This document shows, in pieces, positions 45,771 through 58,000 of a stretch of 64,000 nucleotides of DNA (position 1 is its first letter; each line of letters opens with the position of its first letter). The translations under genes and the position numbers were made by a program. Source of the DNA: Batkoa obscura (Eukaryota > Entomophthoromycota > Entomophthoromycetes > Entomophthorales > Batkoaceae); contig JASVEC010000009.1 of the NCBI GenBank assembly GCA_030770535.1, positions 806,001 to 870,000 of the forward strand, written 5' to 3'. The notes beneath the pieces were generated by a model, which was not told the DNA's origin, did no database searches, and saw only the letters and a list, made by a program, of their open reading frames with translations.

Positions 45771-46196
45771 TTATAGAGTAAGGGATTGAAAATTTCTCAA
45801 TAGTTTAACTTTTTGTCTTTGGTTCTGGAACCAGATTTGAATTTTACGTACAGGCAATGAAAGTTTTTCGGATAACTTTTTCCTTAAAACCTTGTCTGGA
45901 AATGGTGTTCTTTGAAACACTTGGTATAATACATCTTCTTGTTCTTTAGATTTACGTATTCTATAGCTGACATTCCTCACTTTGTTATTGGTAGCACCAT
46001 TTTGATTATAACTATTATTTATTCCAGCGTAATAATATTTCGGAGTTGAAAAAGTATCATTTGTATTAATAATAGTATTGTCTATTGAGCTACAACTATT
46101 TGCGCTATTATCTACTAAAATAACTTTTGGGCCAGGTAATAAAAAATCTCCAAACACATCTTTTAAGCTGGGAAGAATCACTCCACTCTTATTCAT
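45771..46196 (-). CDS. Homeodomain protein HD3, 141 aa
   Basis: A single exon. Residues 8-19 read LPSLKDVFGDFL, the same N-terminal motif as HD1 and HD2. A longer Asn/Ser/Thr-rich linker (about 26-75) precedes a homeodomain at about 76-133: VSYRIRKSKEQEDVLYQVF, loop PFPDKVLRKKLS, recognition helix PVRKIQIWFQNQRQK. All helix-3 DNA-contact residues are in place. Together with HD1 and HD2 it forms a same-strand trio within 11.4 kb. The conserved N-terminal motif would suit a short helix used for dimerisation or co-factor binding, as at the N-termini of fungal HD1/HD2 proteins, but that is inference. Confidence 0.88.
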   Translation of the reverse strand: MNKSGVILPSLKDVFGDFLLPGPKVILVDNSANSCSSIDNTIINTNDTFSTPKYYYAGINNSYNQNGATNNKVRNVSYRIRKSKEQEDVLYQVFQRTPFPDKVLRKKLSEKLSLPVRKIQIWFQNQRQKVKLLRNFQSLTL

Positions 46197-48010
46197 ATTA
46201 CCGCCAAATTTTATTTATATCAACAAAGATCAGTAAAGAAAGATTATATATTTATTATCTTTTTGATGATTTTTTTGCTATTTTATTTACTATTTATACT
46301 TTTTTTAATTATTATTTTATAGTAAAAAAGTGCTGAGTTTAATTTTTGAATCTCCACCCCTTCTATAAAGATTGTTCAACCCCTTTATTTCGTAATACTA
46401 AATCCGGGTTATAGAGTGCTGAAATCTAGTCGATTCTCCATATTTTATTAACCCCCTCACCCATCTAGTTCACTATAATAGTTTTGATCAATGCAAATTG
46501 AACATGTTTTTATCTAATAATCAATTATAAAAATAATATCATTTATTAAACTCAAAAGCGATACTAATGAAGATAAAAATAAATATTTATTATGCTTATT
46601 CTTTACTTAATAACAAGTTTATCTTTTATTTATAAAATAGTATAGGTAGTAGTTAGGAATAAATAGGAGAATTGATTCATTAAATAAGGGATACATAATG
46701 TGGCTATATAGTATGATTATATAAGTTACAAATTTAGGTAAATTTCTATTTAAAAATAATGTTATATATTTTATCAACTAATTTTAATTAACATCACTTC
46801 TAAGCCATCTTCAATTAAATTAAATTTGTTTATTTTGAATAGCTGAGTTTAAAATATATTATATATTAAACATTATATACCAGTTATTATATGGTATCTT
46901 TAGAATCTTGGATCTTATTAGCATAAAAGATTATTCATAAAAAACAATATATAAAATAACAAATTAGATTTTAAACAAAAGTAAATGAATTCAAAAGAAC
47001 AGTGTACACATCCTTTTCTACTATTTCCATTCTAAATAAGAATATAAATAAATAACGGAATAAATACAATTTGCATAAACTTAGCCTTATTTATTTAGAT
47101 CTATCTAAAACTCCCTTTTATTCTACTTATTTTTATAAATTAATATTAAATTTTAAGTTTAAGCGTCAACCCCATATTATTGCAAAATTAAATCTGGTAA
47201 AGATAGACATTAAAGTAATGGTTATTTTCAATTAATTACGATTGGTTATCTATGGAAGATTTGTCCAATCATTTTATTTACAATAAAAACAGGGTTGTAA
47301 ATTTAACCCTTGATGAATTTTATTATTTTAAAATAAAACGAATTTGCAGCTTGACAGCCCTGGATAAAGGTTCAAAAATATTAATAATATAAGGGAGTTA
47401 AGGTATTAAAAAAGCTATTTTTTATTACGAAAATACTAATTTCCATCAATAGTTTTTTTTAAAAACTTCAAACCTGATGGACAGGTGTTTCATTGAATTG
47501 AAGTCAGTTTATGATTGATATGTTTCTTGAAATAAACATTATTGAAAACTATATTTAGATCTGATATCAAATTTTATATAAAAAACTATTCAAACTAAAA
47601 TAATAAAATGTTTTGTTGCATAAAATAAAGTTAACTATCAAGTTTAAGAAAAAATGAATTTTTTTATGTTGATATATAGCTTAACCAGATGGTGCACCAC
47701 CTGATTGAGTTATATTTAAGTAAAGTGGTAGAGGAGTATATTAAAAAATATGAATATGTTTTTTTTGCCTAATGCGAGTTTAGAAAAACACGTTTTTTAA
47801 AAAAAGGATGTAATACACTGAGTATATAGCTAATGTCGCTTTTTTCTCAAATTCCTATTTACTGTCTGTTAAATAAACCGCTTGAGGATTTTGCCCTTTC
47901 AAGGATATAACAAAAGAAATCAATATTATAATTACATTGATATCAAAGTTTGATAACTTTCTTATCAATAATAAAATTTCTCACTATTACAGCTTTATCA
48001 AATATTATAT
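46197..48010. other. 1.8-kb gene-free stretch
   Basis: Apart from the HD3 promoter region nothing is recognised. Confidence 0.4.
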
Positions 48011-48108
48011 GGGGAAGTATTTTTGTGTTTAAGAGTTTTATTAACAACCTTTCTGCTTGAATAGCGCTTAAAAAATGGAAAAAGCAATGAAACCAAAAAA
48101 AACATTCC
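48011..48108 (-). mobile_element. M miniature element
   Basis: GGGGAAGTATTTTTGTG to ACATTCC; flanks ATAT and TTAT. It is the last repeat before the right gene block. Confidence 0.82.
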
Positions 48109-49247
48109 TTATATCATGTTTTATTAAAACACAAATAAATATTTTAATTCAAAAATAACAATATTTAAAAATAAAAAAAGTTTTTATTATCTGAAAATTA
48201 AATAATTTTGTTAGAGTTTATAACAAAATAACAAATATATTATTCAAAAATTATCACTTTATTTTATTTTATGTTCAAAAAAATAATAAAATTATATTAA
48301 TTAATAATAATAGTAATCCTGATTTATTGCTTATATATATAAGTTATTAAATACTTAAAATAATTAATATAATTAATTAAAAATACTAAAAAGCTTTATT
48401 TTAATTTTTATATTCTAATTTTTTTTATTAGACTATAACAGTCAAAAAAAAATAGTTTAAAATTAATGATAATAATAAAAATAAAATAGCTACAGTTTTA
48501 TTTATGCTACTTTTGCATATTAAAACAAGAACTTACAAATATTTTAAAAAAAATAGTATCTGGTTTTAATAAATATATAAAAATAAGCATAAATAAAAAC
48601 TAATTTAAAAAAAACTAATCAAATATTTTAAAACACATGTATTAATAAACATAAACAAAGTTTTATTAGTTGCTTAAATTAAGATTTAAAAAAAAACTTG
48701 AATTAAATTTATTTTAAACTATTAAATAATTTAAAAAAAATACTTAAATTTCTTAAATATCAACTAAGTTACCTAATAAATAAACTTTAATATTTTATTT
48801 TTTGTAAAGTTTATAATAAATGTTATAATGTTAACAATAGCTAGGATTTAGTTTTTTAACAAGTAATTTCATAGCCATATGAATTTTTAAATTTATAAGT
48901 TTGCTTTTTTATAAAGTTATTATTAAAAATGAGTTAAATATCTTAATTGAATGTTTGAGTTATTTTTTTATACATAGTTTGTATAAGTTTGATTTTAAAA
49001 CGTTATAATTATGTTTTTTATCAAGAATTTAACTAGTAAGTTTTTAAAATTAGGCTTTCTAAAGTGGACAAAATAGTGAGATAAAAAGTAAAGCCCTTAA
49101 TTTTGCTTCAATGTTTTAAGTTTGAGATAGTGACATCATAAGCTCAAATCTATTTTAAGTTGCATTAAAATATCCAATAAAAAAGAAGTATGGGATTATT
49201 ATATTAGCACCTAAGATGAGTTAAAACTTTATAGCTTTATAAGAAAA
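48109..49247. other. 1.1-kb spacer upstream of the metacaspase
   Basis: Extremely AT-rich, with no recognisable feature; must contain the metacaspase promoter. Confidence 0.4.
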
Positions 49248-50890
49248 ATGTCATACAACAACAATCAAAACAGAGGAAATCAACCATTAATGCCCGGAGA
49301 ACAATATACTCCTAAATTTCCAGTACCAAATCAAAATCAAAATCAAAATCAAGGGCATTCAAATAACCAACAATACCAAAACCCAAACCAAGATTACTCT
49401 GGTGGTCAGTATAATCAACATCAAAACGCCAATCAAGATTACCCTGGTAATCAGTATAATAGGTATGAGAATGCCAATCAAGGTTATCCTGGGAATAAGC
49501 ATAGTCAATCTCACAGACAACAACAAAATTATAACCAGAATTCTGGGCAGCAGCAATATCAAAATTACGGACAACAGCAGAATCATAACCAGAATTCTGG
49601 GCAGCAACAGAATTTTGGACAAACTTATTTTAACCAACAACAAGAATTCATTGATAATAATATGAACAATTCACCATTCAACTTCCGTAGTAGAGATCAC
49701 ATGTTTGTTGGAGAAGTAAATGGACAACAATTACACTTATCTGATTGCAAGTAAGCTCTATTTTGATTCATTCTATAAAAACTAAACATTTTATAGAGGA
49801 AATAAAAAAGCGCTATTGATTGGAATCAATTACTTTGGTACCAAAGCGGAATTGAGAGGTAATCAACAAAACATTTGTTTAGAATTATAGCTTAAATTGA
49901 CTTAGGTTGTATCAATGATGTTAATAACATTGCCAACTTATTGCTACCACGTTTTAATTTCAACAAACAAAATGTTACTATCTTAACTGATGACCAAAAG
50001 GAGCCTATGCGTATCCCAAATTACAATAACATTATTGGTGCTATGAAATGGTTGGTTGAAGGTGCTCAACCTGGGGACTCTCTATTCTTACATTATTCTG
50101 GTAAATTTATTTATCAATTTGCTATTTAATACTGACATTATTAGGCCACGGTGGTAGTCAAAAAGATGAAGGTATATCATATAAATAGTATTTTAATTTA
50201 ACATATTTATACTTTATTTAGATGGAGATGAAGAAGATGGTTTTGATGAGACTATTTTACCTTTAGATTATGAAGAAAAGGGTCAAATAACTGATGATGT
50301 AATTAGATATAACCATATATATATAAGTAATAACATTTTTATAGTTATTATTCGACATTTTGATCCGTGATTTGCCAAAAGGTGTCCGACTTACTGCTAT
50401 TTTTGACTCATGTCACTCTGGCTCCGTCTTAGACTTACCGTTCACATATAAAAATGACGGTACTATCGCAGTTACTGCTAACAGTGATGCTGGTAAAGAA
50501 TTAGCTCTATCTATCCTTAAAGCAGGTCTCTCTTTCTCTCAAGGAAATCAGGCTGCAGCCCTAAACTCAGTCGTAGAAGGATTAAGAGGATTTTTAAGTG
50601 GTGGTCGTAAATCCCAAGCTCAACTTAATACAGAAAAGAAGAAAGTAGTAGCTGATGTCATTCAATTTGCCGGATGTAGGGATGATCAGACATCTGCTGA
50701 TGCAGTAATTGCTTCCAAAGCTACTGGTGCTATGTCTCATGCTTTATGTGAAACTTTAAAACAGAATCCAAATCAAACTTACCTTCAATTATTAAATAGT
50801 TTAAGAGGTATCTTGACTGGCAAATACACTCAAATTCCACAAATATCTACTGGATATGCTATGGATATTAATAACCCATTTTTTATGTAA
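49248..50890 (+). CDS. mca1: Metacaspase, type I, 469 aa in six exons
   Basis: Exons 49248-49750, 49797-49858, 49906-50100, 50145-50171, 50222-50298 and 50345-50890 add up to 1410 nt in frame; introns are 44-50 nt. The N-terminal about 140 residues are a Gln/Asn-rich prodomain with repeated NQNQN and GQQQ units, typical of fungal type I metacaspases. The protease domain follows: KKALLIGINYFG, RGCINDVNN, then FLHYSGHGGSQKDEDGDE (catalytic His in GHGG) and LTAIFDSCHSGSVLDLPF (catalytic Cys in DSCHSG). Type I metacaspases are Ca2+-dependent cysteine peptidases that cleave after Arg or Lys; in yeast Mca1 also acts in clearance of protein aggregates. The fourth exon is only 27 nt and carries the catalytic His. 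Neighbours give no operon-like context. Confidence 0.95.
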
Positions 50891-51024
50891 TAATATATTT
50901 TATAAATAAAGTTATTACTTGTCATATTAAATGAATACCTTTTTATACTATTAATTTTTATTAAAGATGATATACTAAAAAAATCAATTAATTTAAAAGC
51001 ATGTTTAATACAAATAAATAAAGA

Positions 51025-51650
51025 TCAAGCTCCTTTTAGGCTAGGCTTAATGATAACAATTGGGCAATGGACAGAATGAATAATTGAATCCGAGAAAGAA
51101 GTAGACCATAATCTTATAATATAAGTAAAGTAATGATAATTGATATTGGTATTACCTTTGCCAAAAACCAAGGTCTCTAGATCCTACAATTAACAATTCA
51201 CTGTGGTTTTCTTCTACAAACTTTGAGATTTGATTGTATGGTTCTTCTATTCCTTTAAGTATTTTGAATTCAACAGGTACATTCTGAAATAAATGTTGTT
51301 TGTTAATATTATATTTGTAAATATTACAATTACCAATTCTTCTTTAAATTGGTTACTTAATCTACTCATGAGTGCATCGAATTCTCTCAAATGTTCTTCA
51401 CCTTCTTTTATAATGTATTCAGATACGGATGCAAAGTCAGGTTCTATACATAAATCAATATTTTAATATACTTTTTACTTAGATAAGTACCTAAAGCATA
51501 GGTTGCAAGGTCCGATTCTACGCAATGAGCGAATAGTAGAGTTAAACTAGTTTCTTGGGATAATTTTAAGTTCTCTTTAGACCAATTTATTATATTGTTC
51601 ATTAATTCATCCTGCTTTGGGTTCACACAAATTACGATATTTTTAGCCAT
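51025..51650 (-). CDS. Universal stress protein (UspA family), 165 aa in four exons
   Basis: Exons 51650-51479, 51443-51334, 51283-51156 and 51112-51025 give 498 nt in frame; the smallest intron is 35 nt. The fold signature is there: MAKNIVICVNPKQDE (beta 1 and loop), then NNIINWSKENL (helix 1), LTLLFAHCVES (beta 2), VPVEFKILKG (beta 3), ELLIVGSRDLGFWQRLWSTSF (beta 4 with the nucleotide-loop region) and HSVHCPIVIIKP (beta 5). The canonical G-2X-G-9X-G(S/T) ATP loop is degenerate here (GSRDLGFWQRLWSTSFS), so ATP binding is doubtful. Stand-alone Usp proteins of fungi are small cytosolic stress-related proteins of unclear biochemistry. The first exon alone looks like a 68-codon frame, which is why the gene could be missed. 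Confidence 0.85.
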
Positions 51651-52059
51651 TTCTTTTATTTAGAAAAATTATAGTTCGAGTTTGTTTTATGGGTTTTATA
51701 TGTTTATTCTAAATCTGTGACATCACCCTTAAAAAATTTAAAAATAAGGTTTGAAACTCAAGCTTAAATGGATAAATAAAATTAAGCCTATTGCCTATTT
51801 CATAATTTTTTTGCTTTGAGCATTTCAGAAAATAGTGTATAAATTTGAAATTATATACTTTGGTAATAAAAGAATAAAAAAATATTATAAATAGTGCTTA
51901 TAATACCAAAGCTATTTAATATGTAAATATATATTTATAGTATATAATACAAAATGAAACTTAGGGTATGGGGGTTGCTTAACTAGGAAGCCAAAAATTA
52001 AAATGTAAATCAACTAGAATTTTTCGATTTTTACTTTTGTTAGATCATTTAGGTCAAAA
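51651..52059. other. Divergent promoter region between the Usp and DNAJC9-like genes
   Basis: About 410 bp with nothing distinctive. Confidence 0.4.
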
Positions 52060-52980
52060 ATGCCAAAGAGAAAATCAAAAAATAACATAAAGAGAGATGA
52101 GAAAGAAATAGAGGAGATAGAAAAGGAAACAGAAAAGGAAAGAGAAGAGGAAATAGTAGAGAAAAAATCAGAGAAAAAAGAAATAGTAGAAATAGTAGAA
52201 GGGGAAGAAGAAGATCTATATAAACTATTGGAGTTAAATAAAGATTGCAATGAAAATGAAATCAAGAAAGCGTATTATAAAAAAGCATTAAGATACCATC
52301 CAGATAAGCAACATAGTTTAAAAGAAGAAGATAAACCCTTAATTTTAAAAAGGTTTCAAAAACTTCAACAAGCATATGATATATTAAGCGACCCATTAAA
52401 AAGAAAGAATTACGACCTAGGTGTACCTATTGAGGGATTAGAATCCATTACCAAGACATTTGAGGAATGGAGCGATTACTTTAAAGAAGCTTTTTCGGGG
52501 AAAGTTACAGAATCGGCAATTGAAAAGTTAAAGGAAGAGTATGTTGGGTCTGAAGAGGAAAAAAATGATATTTTAAGCTATTATCAAAAGTATCAAGGAA
52601 ACATGGATAAAATAATTGAAAGTGTAATGTTCGCAGATTGTGATAATGAGGATAGGATAACCAATATAATTAAAGAATCGGTTGATAAAGATGATGGGTT
52701 TTATAAAGCATTTAAAAAAACCATCACTACAAAATTTAAGATGCAGCGTAAACTTAAAGAGAAGAAGGAAACTGAAGAATTCAAAAAGGAAGGCGTCAAG
52801 AGTCAATTAGATAGCTTAGCATTAGCAATAAAGGCTAACCAAAAGGAGCGTGGAAAAATGGCTGATAGTTTCTTTGATCATTTAGAGCAAAAGTATTCAA
52901 AGCAACCAGAGAAGAAGCGAACTAATCAAAGCTCTTCAAAAAACAAATCTGCAAAAAAAATTAAAACTAAAACTAAATAA
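52060..52980 (+). CDS. DNAJC9-like J-domain protein (histone co-chaperone), 306 aa
   Basis: Residues 1-50 are a very acidic and basic charged tail. The J domain covers about 52-120 with the HPD motif at 80-82 (YHPDKQ) and QKLQQAYDILSDPLKRKNYD. After it come the parts that define DNAJC9: FEEWSDYFKEAF, EEYVGSEEEKNDILSYYQKY, GNMDKIIESVMF, EDRITNIIKESVD and FYKAFKKT, then a Lys-rich coiled tail with SLALAIKANQKERGKM. Human DNAJC9 recruits HSP70 to H3-H4 through the J domain and binds histones with the C-terminal helices. The conserved spacing makes orthology very likely. A single exon with the ATG in a clean context; the Lys-rich C-terminus suggests nuclear import. Confidence 0.92.
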   Translation: MPKRKSKNNIKRDEKEIEEIEKETEKEREEEIVEKKSEKKEIVEIVEGEEEDLYKLLELNKDCNENEIKKAYYKKALRYHPDKQHSLKEEDKPLILKRFQKLQQAYDILSDPLKRKNYDLGVPIEGLESITKTFEEWSDYFKEAFSGKVTESAIEKLKEEYVGSEEEKNDILSYYQKYQGNMDKIIESVMFADCDNEDRITNIIKESVDKDDGFYKAFKKTITTKFKMQRKLKEKKETEEFKKEGVKSQLDSLALAIKANQKERGKMADSFFDHLEQKYSKQPEKKRTNQSSSKNKSAKKIKTKTK

Positions 52981-53039
52981 AAGTATCAAATGTTTTTAAC
53001 TATGTTATTTTATTAATGTCATCATTTTAATTTAATTAT

Positions 53040-54176
53040 TCATGGTCCTAATAATCCTTTAGCTAAAGCAACTTCTGCATTTAATATACTTGAACCTGCT
53101 GCTCCCAAGATAGTATTATGAACTAAAAGTGTAAATTTAAGATCTAAAACACTGCAATTACGTATACGACCAACAGTGATAGAATTTCCACTACCATTTT
53201 CACGATCAAGTCTAGGCTGTGGACGATCTTCTTCTTCAGATACATAGATGGCATGATCTGGAGCAGAAGGGCAATTAAGCTTCTGTGGGCTAGAAAGATA
53301 GGATTCAAAGCATTGCTTAATTTGTGCAGGGGTAGGTGCAGGTCTTCTTTGGAACTTAACAGAAACACACATGGTATGACCATCGACCACAGGTACTCGG
53401 TTACAAGTAGCACTGATCTTAAAGCTTTCAGGTAAGTGATTAAAACTTTCTTGAGTAGGTGATATTTGCCCTAAAATTTTGCGTGGTTCCCATTCAAGTT
53501 TTTCTTCCTCTCCGCTGATTAAGGGCACGATATTATCTAATAAATCTAATGCACTGCAACCTGGATACCCAGCACCAGAAATAGCTTGTAAAGACGTAAC
53601 AATTACTTGCTCTAATGGGCCGAAAGCATCCATAAGGGGTTTTAATCCAACCACTAAACCGGTGGTTGAACAGTTTGCGTTAGTAACTAAAAAGCCTTTA
53701 GTAAGACCATGTACCTTTCTTTGGTAAGGAATTAAATTTAAATGGTCAGCATTGGTAAGTGGAACAACAAGAGGTACACTAGGGTCCCTTCTGTAATTTT
53801 TAGCGTTTGAAAATACAGCAAAATCAGCCTTCAAAAAGGCCATCTCTTTTTAAAAAATAAACAATTGGTGATTATAAATAGAAATAAAGTTACCAATATC
53901 GCCAGCAAACTCAGCATCTAAACCTGAAAAGATAAGATCACAACCAACAAACTTTTCAGGTGAACATTCTTGTACTACCATTCCCTTTACTCTTTCTGGC
54001 ATACGTTTATTGATCTTCCAACTTGCTGCAGTTTGATAGGCACGCCCAGCTGAACGATGAGAAGCACCTAATCGAAACACCTCAAACTGTGGGTGATCTT
54101 CTAATAATAAAATAAAACGTTGACCAACGGTACCAGTGGCACCCAGTACTCCCACCTTTAACTTTTCTGATAACAT
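53040..54176 (-). CDS. hom2: Aspartate-semialdehyde dehydrogenase, 362 aa in two exons
   Basis: Exons 54176-53894 and 53845-53040 join in frame over a 48-nt intron (1089 nt). The NADPH site KVGVLGATGTVGQRF opens the protein. The catalytic cysteine is in VTNANCSTTGLV, with QAISGAGYPG and RVPVVDGHTMCVSVKF behind it, the order of the fungal/archaeal branch of the family. The enzyme reduces beta-aspartyl phosphate to aspartate semialdehyde, the branch point to threonine, methionine and (in part of the fungi) other products. Its presence shows the organism makes aspartate-family amino acids and is not a strongly reduced parasite. The higher GC content of the coding sequence relative to neighbours fits a well-expressed housekeeping gene. 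Confidence 0.96.
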
Positions 54177-55012
54177 TTTCTAAATTATATTAAAAAAAAA
54201 CCGAACTTCACTTTTTATTAATTTTACAAAATGACTAACTTTATATCCTCTTTAAATCATCATTTTATTCTTTCTTTTATTAGCGAATTAGATGATTTAG
54301 CAGTTTTTTATACATGAGGTTAACATTCGATAGTATTTTTCATTTTTTATTGACAGTTTTGAAATTTGTTTTTTTATCAATATAGTGTTTTAAAATAGAT
54401 AAGATAACATATAACAGGCATTTATTATAAGCTATAACCACTATTGTCCAACAGTCTAAGACCAAGTATTGTACAATGTTTTTTTAATGAGTGGAGGAGC
54501 TCTAAGCAGCCGTAAATTTTTCCAAATTAATATGTTATTTTGAATGTTTAAAAATCCTATTAGGAATTTGGGCAAATTTACCGTTCTCAAATTTCGTTGC
54601 TCACTCAAAAGTATATAAAATATTTTTAACCCAAATTTATCATTATTATAATAAGTATAATAAAAATATTTATAATATTTGAAACTAATTCCAATAAAAA
54701 ATAAACAAATGAAACAATTCAATAAAAAATTAATCAAATAATCAAATAACATCAGATTTGACAATAAGTATATTATTAAATATAAAACTTCATTAACCAT
54801 TGTTACAAATAATTGTAAGCTTAGCTTGGAGGTTTTGCAAATTCGGGGAAAAAACAACCAAAAAGCCAATGAAATTTGCATGGCCTTGTGGGGGATTGAC
54901 GAATCAAAGAGATCAATCAATCCATATGTTGTAAAAGTGGAAAAATAGATAAGAATAATGAAAAATACTCAAAAATATAAAAAAGTTGAGTATTAACTTC
55001 TATTCATTAATC
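54177..55012. other. 835-bp spacer between divergent genes
   Basis: Contains a long minus-strand frame (54456-54920) rich in Phe, Ile, Leu and Tyr; I do not regard it as a gene. No repeats. Confidence 0.4.
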
Positions 55013-58000
55013 ATGGTTACTATAGCTTTATTCAATAGTATCTTATTGTTACTATTGAGTTTTTTAATTTATAAATTTCGCTATCAACTGTTTTATAGCC
55101 AAAATATAGTCAATGTAAATAAAGTGGAAGATAAAGAATATAATTTGGTCAATTATATTGAAACTATATTGGATAATGGACAAACGAGGAAACAAAGGAT
55201 TAGTCATGATCTTATCAATGATATCTTCATTACTCAATTAAATAACCAAAAGATTAATATTAAAAAATTAAAGCAGTTCCCCCTAGTAGTAAGAGTGTTA
55301 TTACAGTTAGTAAGTAAAGGGCCCATTTGGTTAATCAAATATTTTATGGATGAAGCGGACACATTAAGTATCAATGAGAGTGAGTTGGTATCGAGTTACA
55401 GAGAAAAGGGCTCAATTTTATTAAATAAAAATAATTTAAAGATTCATCTATGTCAACATAAAGGGAAAGAGTGTGTTCAATTTAACAGAAAAGTTTTAGA
55501 AGCCATTTTATTAAACTTCCCCGAAGCGAGTTTAAACTGTAATGGTTTGGACGTTAATATTAGAATCGAAATGCTCGATAAGATTTTACTACCCATTTTA
55601 AACTTCATCCGTGGGGCTGGATATTTACATTATCGTCATTTAGTAAATAAAACTATACAATGGGAGAGCCCAAGGTTTTTCAAGGTAATATTGACGTAAT
55701 GAGTTTTATTAATAATTAATAAAATAATTCAGTTAGTTGAAAATATTGGAAAAGAGTTAGACTCCGATATATTTAGAATTAGAATAAGATTAGCTCATAG
55801 TTACATCAATGTGGGTGGCCCGCCTGTCAAAGCAGACTTAGTTATAATAGAGTTTCGATCCACTGTACTTCATTCGGTTAAAAGTAGAGCTCGATTACAA
55901 TTGAATAGAGTCAAAATTACATTTGAAGAAGCTAAAAAGAAAGCTAAAGAACATTTAAAAAACATTAATATTGAAAATGAAGAATCGTTAATTGCAACTC
56001 AAGAAGAAATAATGAATTCATTGTGTAAATTAAAACTTTATAGTTGATTAATTCATTTATTTATCTTTTTAGCTGAAGTTAAAGAAGTTGAAGCTACCAC
56101 CCCGGAGGCTTATGCTAATGATAAAAAAATAGCTATTTTATTAGATAATGCATTGGATCATTTAGGAAAACTTACAATTAAAGTAAATAATAATAACAAG
56201 TAACTAAAAAAGTTGAATAACAAATGACAATAGGAAGCATTAAATAATTCGATAGTTACTGTAAGTAATAAGTTTATTAAAGTAGCATCCAAAAAGTTTT
56301 TAGAAGAACAATATCAAATATTATTATCTAAAATTATAGCAAAAAAGCTATCATTAGTAAGTAATAGTACCAAATTTTATTTAATATACTCATAACAAAT
56401 TTTAGAAAGTTGAAGATTTTAAGAATAACCCAGGGTTTGAAGAATTTGCAAAGAAACAACATATTCATCGCTATTTATATGTGTTTGGACATGAATTAGA
56501 TGTAAAAGACAACATTATTTATATATTATTTGAAGGTGGTTTAGCAAAATGGGAGGTAATAAAGTAGTAAAAAATCAAAAGTAATTAAGTAATGACATAA
56601 ATAAACAGGAAGTAAAATCGAAATTGAAGTATGATAAAGATGGCAGTTTCCAAGGACATTATTCCAAGGATGGCCTAGTCAATTATGGACTTTATGATTG
56701 GGATGAGTTTAAGCCATTTTATATTGAACAAAATTCACCACCTAGTTGGGGGAAACGTTATTTATGTGAGATATGTTCCTGGATCATTGATAAACCAAGA
56801 GTTCAAGGGGACCATACCTTCTTAAGATTAAAAACTCCAAAAGGCGAAATTTATTCTGTTGGGCAATATGTTCCATCAAAGGTAACATTAAATCATAATA
56901 AATTTAATTATAGTAATAGTAGTAGTTGGGTTATGATAGGTATATGTTCCCAATGTCATTAAAGCCAAGCCGATTTATGTCACCAGATGTATCTGAGTTT
57001 TGGAATGGGAATTTTACTACGTTATCGTTTGAAATTACTGAAGCTCAATTTAATAAAATGAGACTAAAAGTTGAAACGGATAAGAAAAAACAAATGCATT
57101 TGTATCAAGTAATATAACAGTGGTAGCAATAATATAAGAGTTAATGATATATATTATAGGTTTTTATTGATAATTGTACTATATGGGCTAAATCAGTTGC
57201 TGAACTTGCAGATCTAGAATTACCCTCTTCTTTAGCTGTATATGACTTAATATTCCCAAGTGTAACTAACTTTGGTAGAAAGGTAACGTCATTCCTATAA
57301 TAATTATAGTGATAGTAAACTAATAAACTATTAGATACATCGTTGGAAGTATACACCAAAATTTTTAAAGCCTATGACTAAATTACTATGGACCTTGATA
57401 TTAAATAGCTCTGGGTTATTGTTAGGCAGTGGGATGGTGCACTCAGCAGTTAAAAAGAATGAAAATTTTAAAAGTGCTGTGCCTTACATTAAAAGTTTCA
57501 AGGATTTATTTGATATTAAAAAAGGGGTATCTGAACATCCATTTGTTATTGGACACTATGTAAAGAACCAAGTAGAAGATTGGCGGGCAGCTAAAATCAA
57601 ACTACTAAATGAAAAGAAAGATATATTAATTGAGAAGCTAAATGAATTGAAGGGTAAATCTAGCCCTGAATTTATTCCTCCTTTAGTATTAACTGACCCA
57701 CAAATACCGGTTGAACCTTTGTTAGCATTTGATAATAGAGAAGAGGTGTTTTTTGATTCGCCATTACACTCACCCAATTTTGAGAGTATTAGTAGTCAAA
57801 AAGAAGCCAAGTTGATTTATTCGCCTATCCAATCACCTCACCTTACACCTAATACTAAAGTGAATACCATCAAAGAGTTAAATCAACAGATTCAAATCAT
57901 TAATTTAACGATTGAATCCATTCATTATGCTATGCCGGATAAGTTTAAGAAAAACAAAAGAAAGTTATCACATGAATCAGTTCCACAAGTTAAGAAACCT

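Noticed and set aside
49359-49643. Antisense and shifted frames over the metacaspase prodomain
   Set aside because: They are mirror products of the CAA/AAT-rich repeats of the real gene.
52014-52265. Ser/Phe-rich minus-strand frame over the DNAJC9-like start
   Set aside because: Shadow of the GAA/AAA-rich charged tail on the other strand.
53144-53727. Several frames opposite or out of phase with hom2
   Set aside because: The hom2 frame holds the conserved motifs; the others come from its more GC-rich coding sequence.
54456-54920. A 154-codon minus-strand frame between hom2 and the 882-residue gene
   Set aside because: It is rich in Phe, Ile, Leu and Tyr as expected from reading AT-rich DNA, has no motif and lies in a promoter region. 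Kept out of the gene list.
57141-57359. Minus-strand frame over exon 8 of the 882-residue gene
   Set aside because: Exon 8 on the plus strand (NCTIWAKSVAELA) is part of a continuous nine-exon frame.
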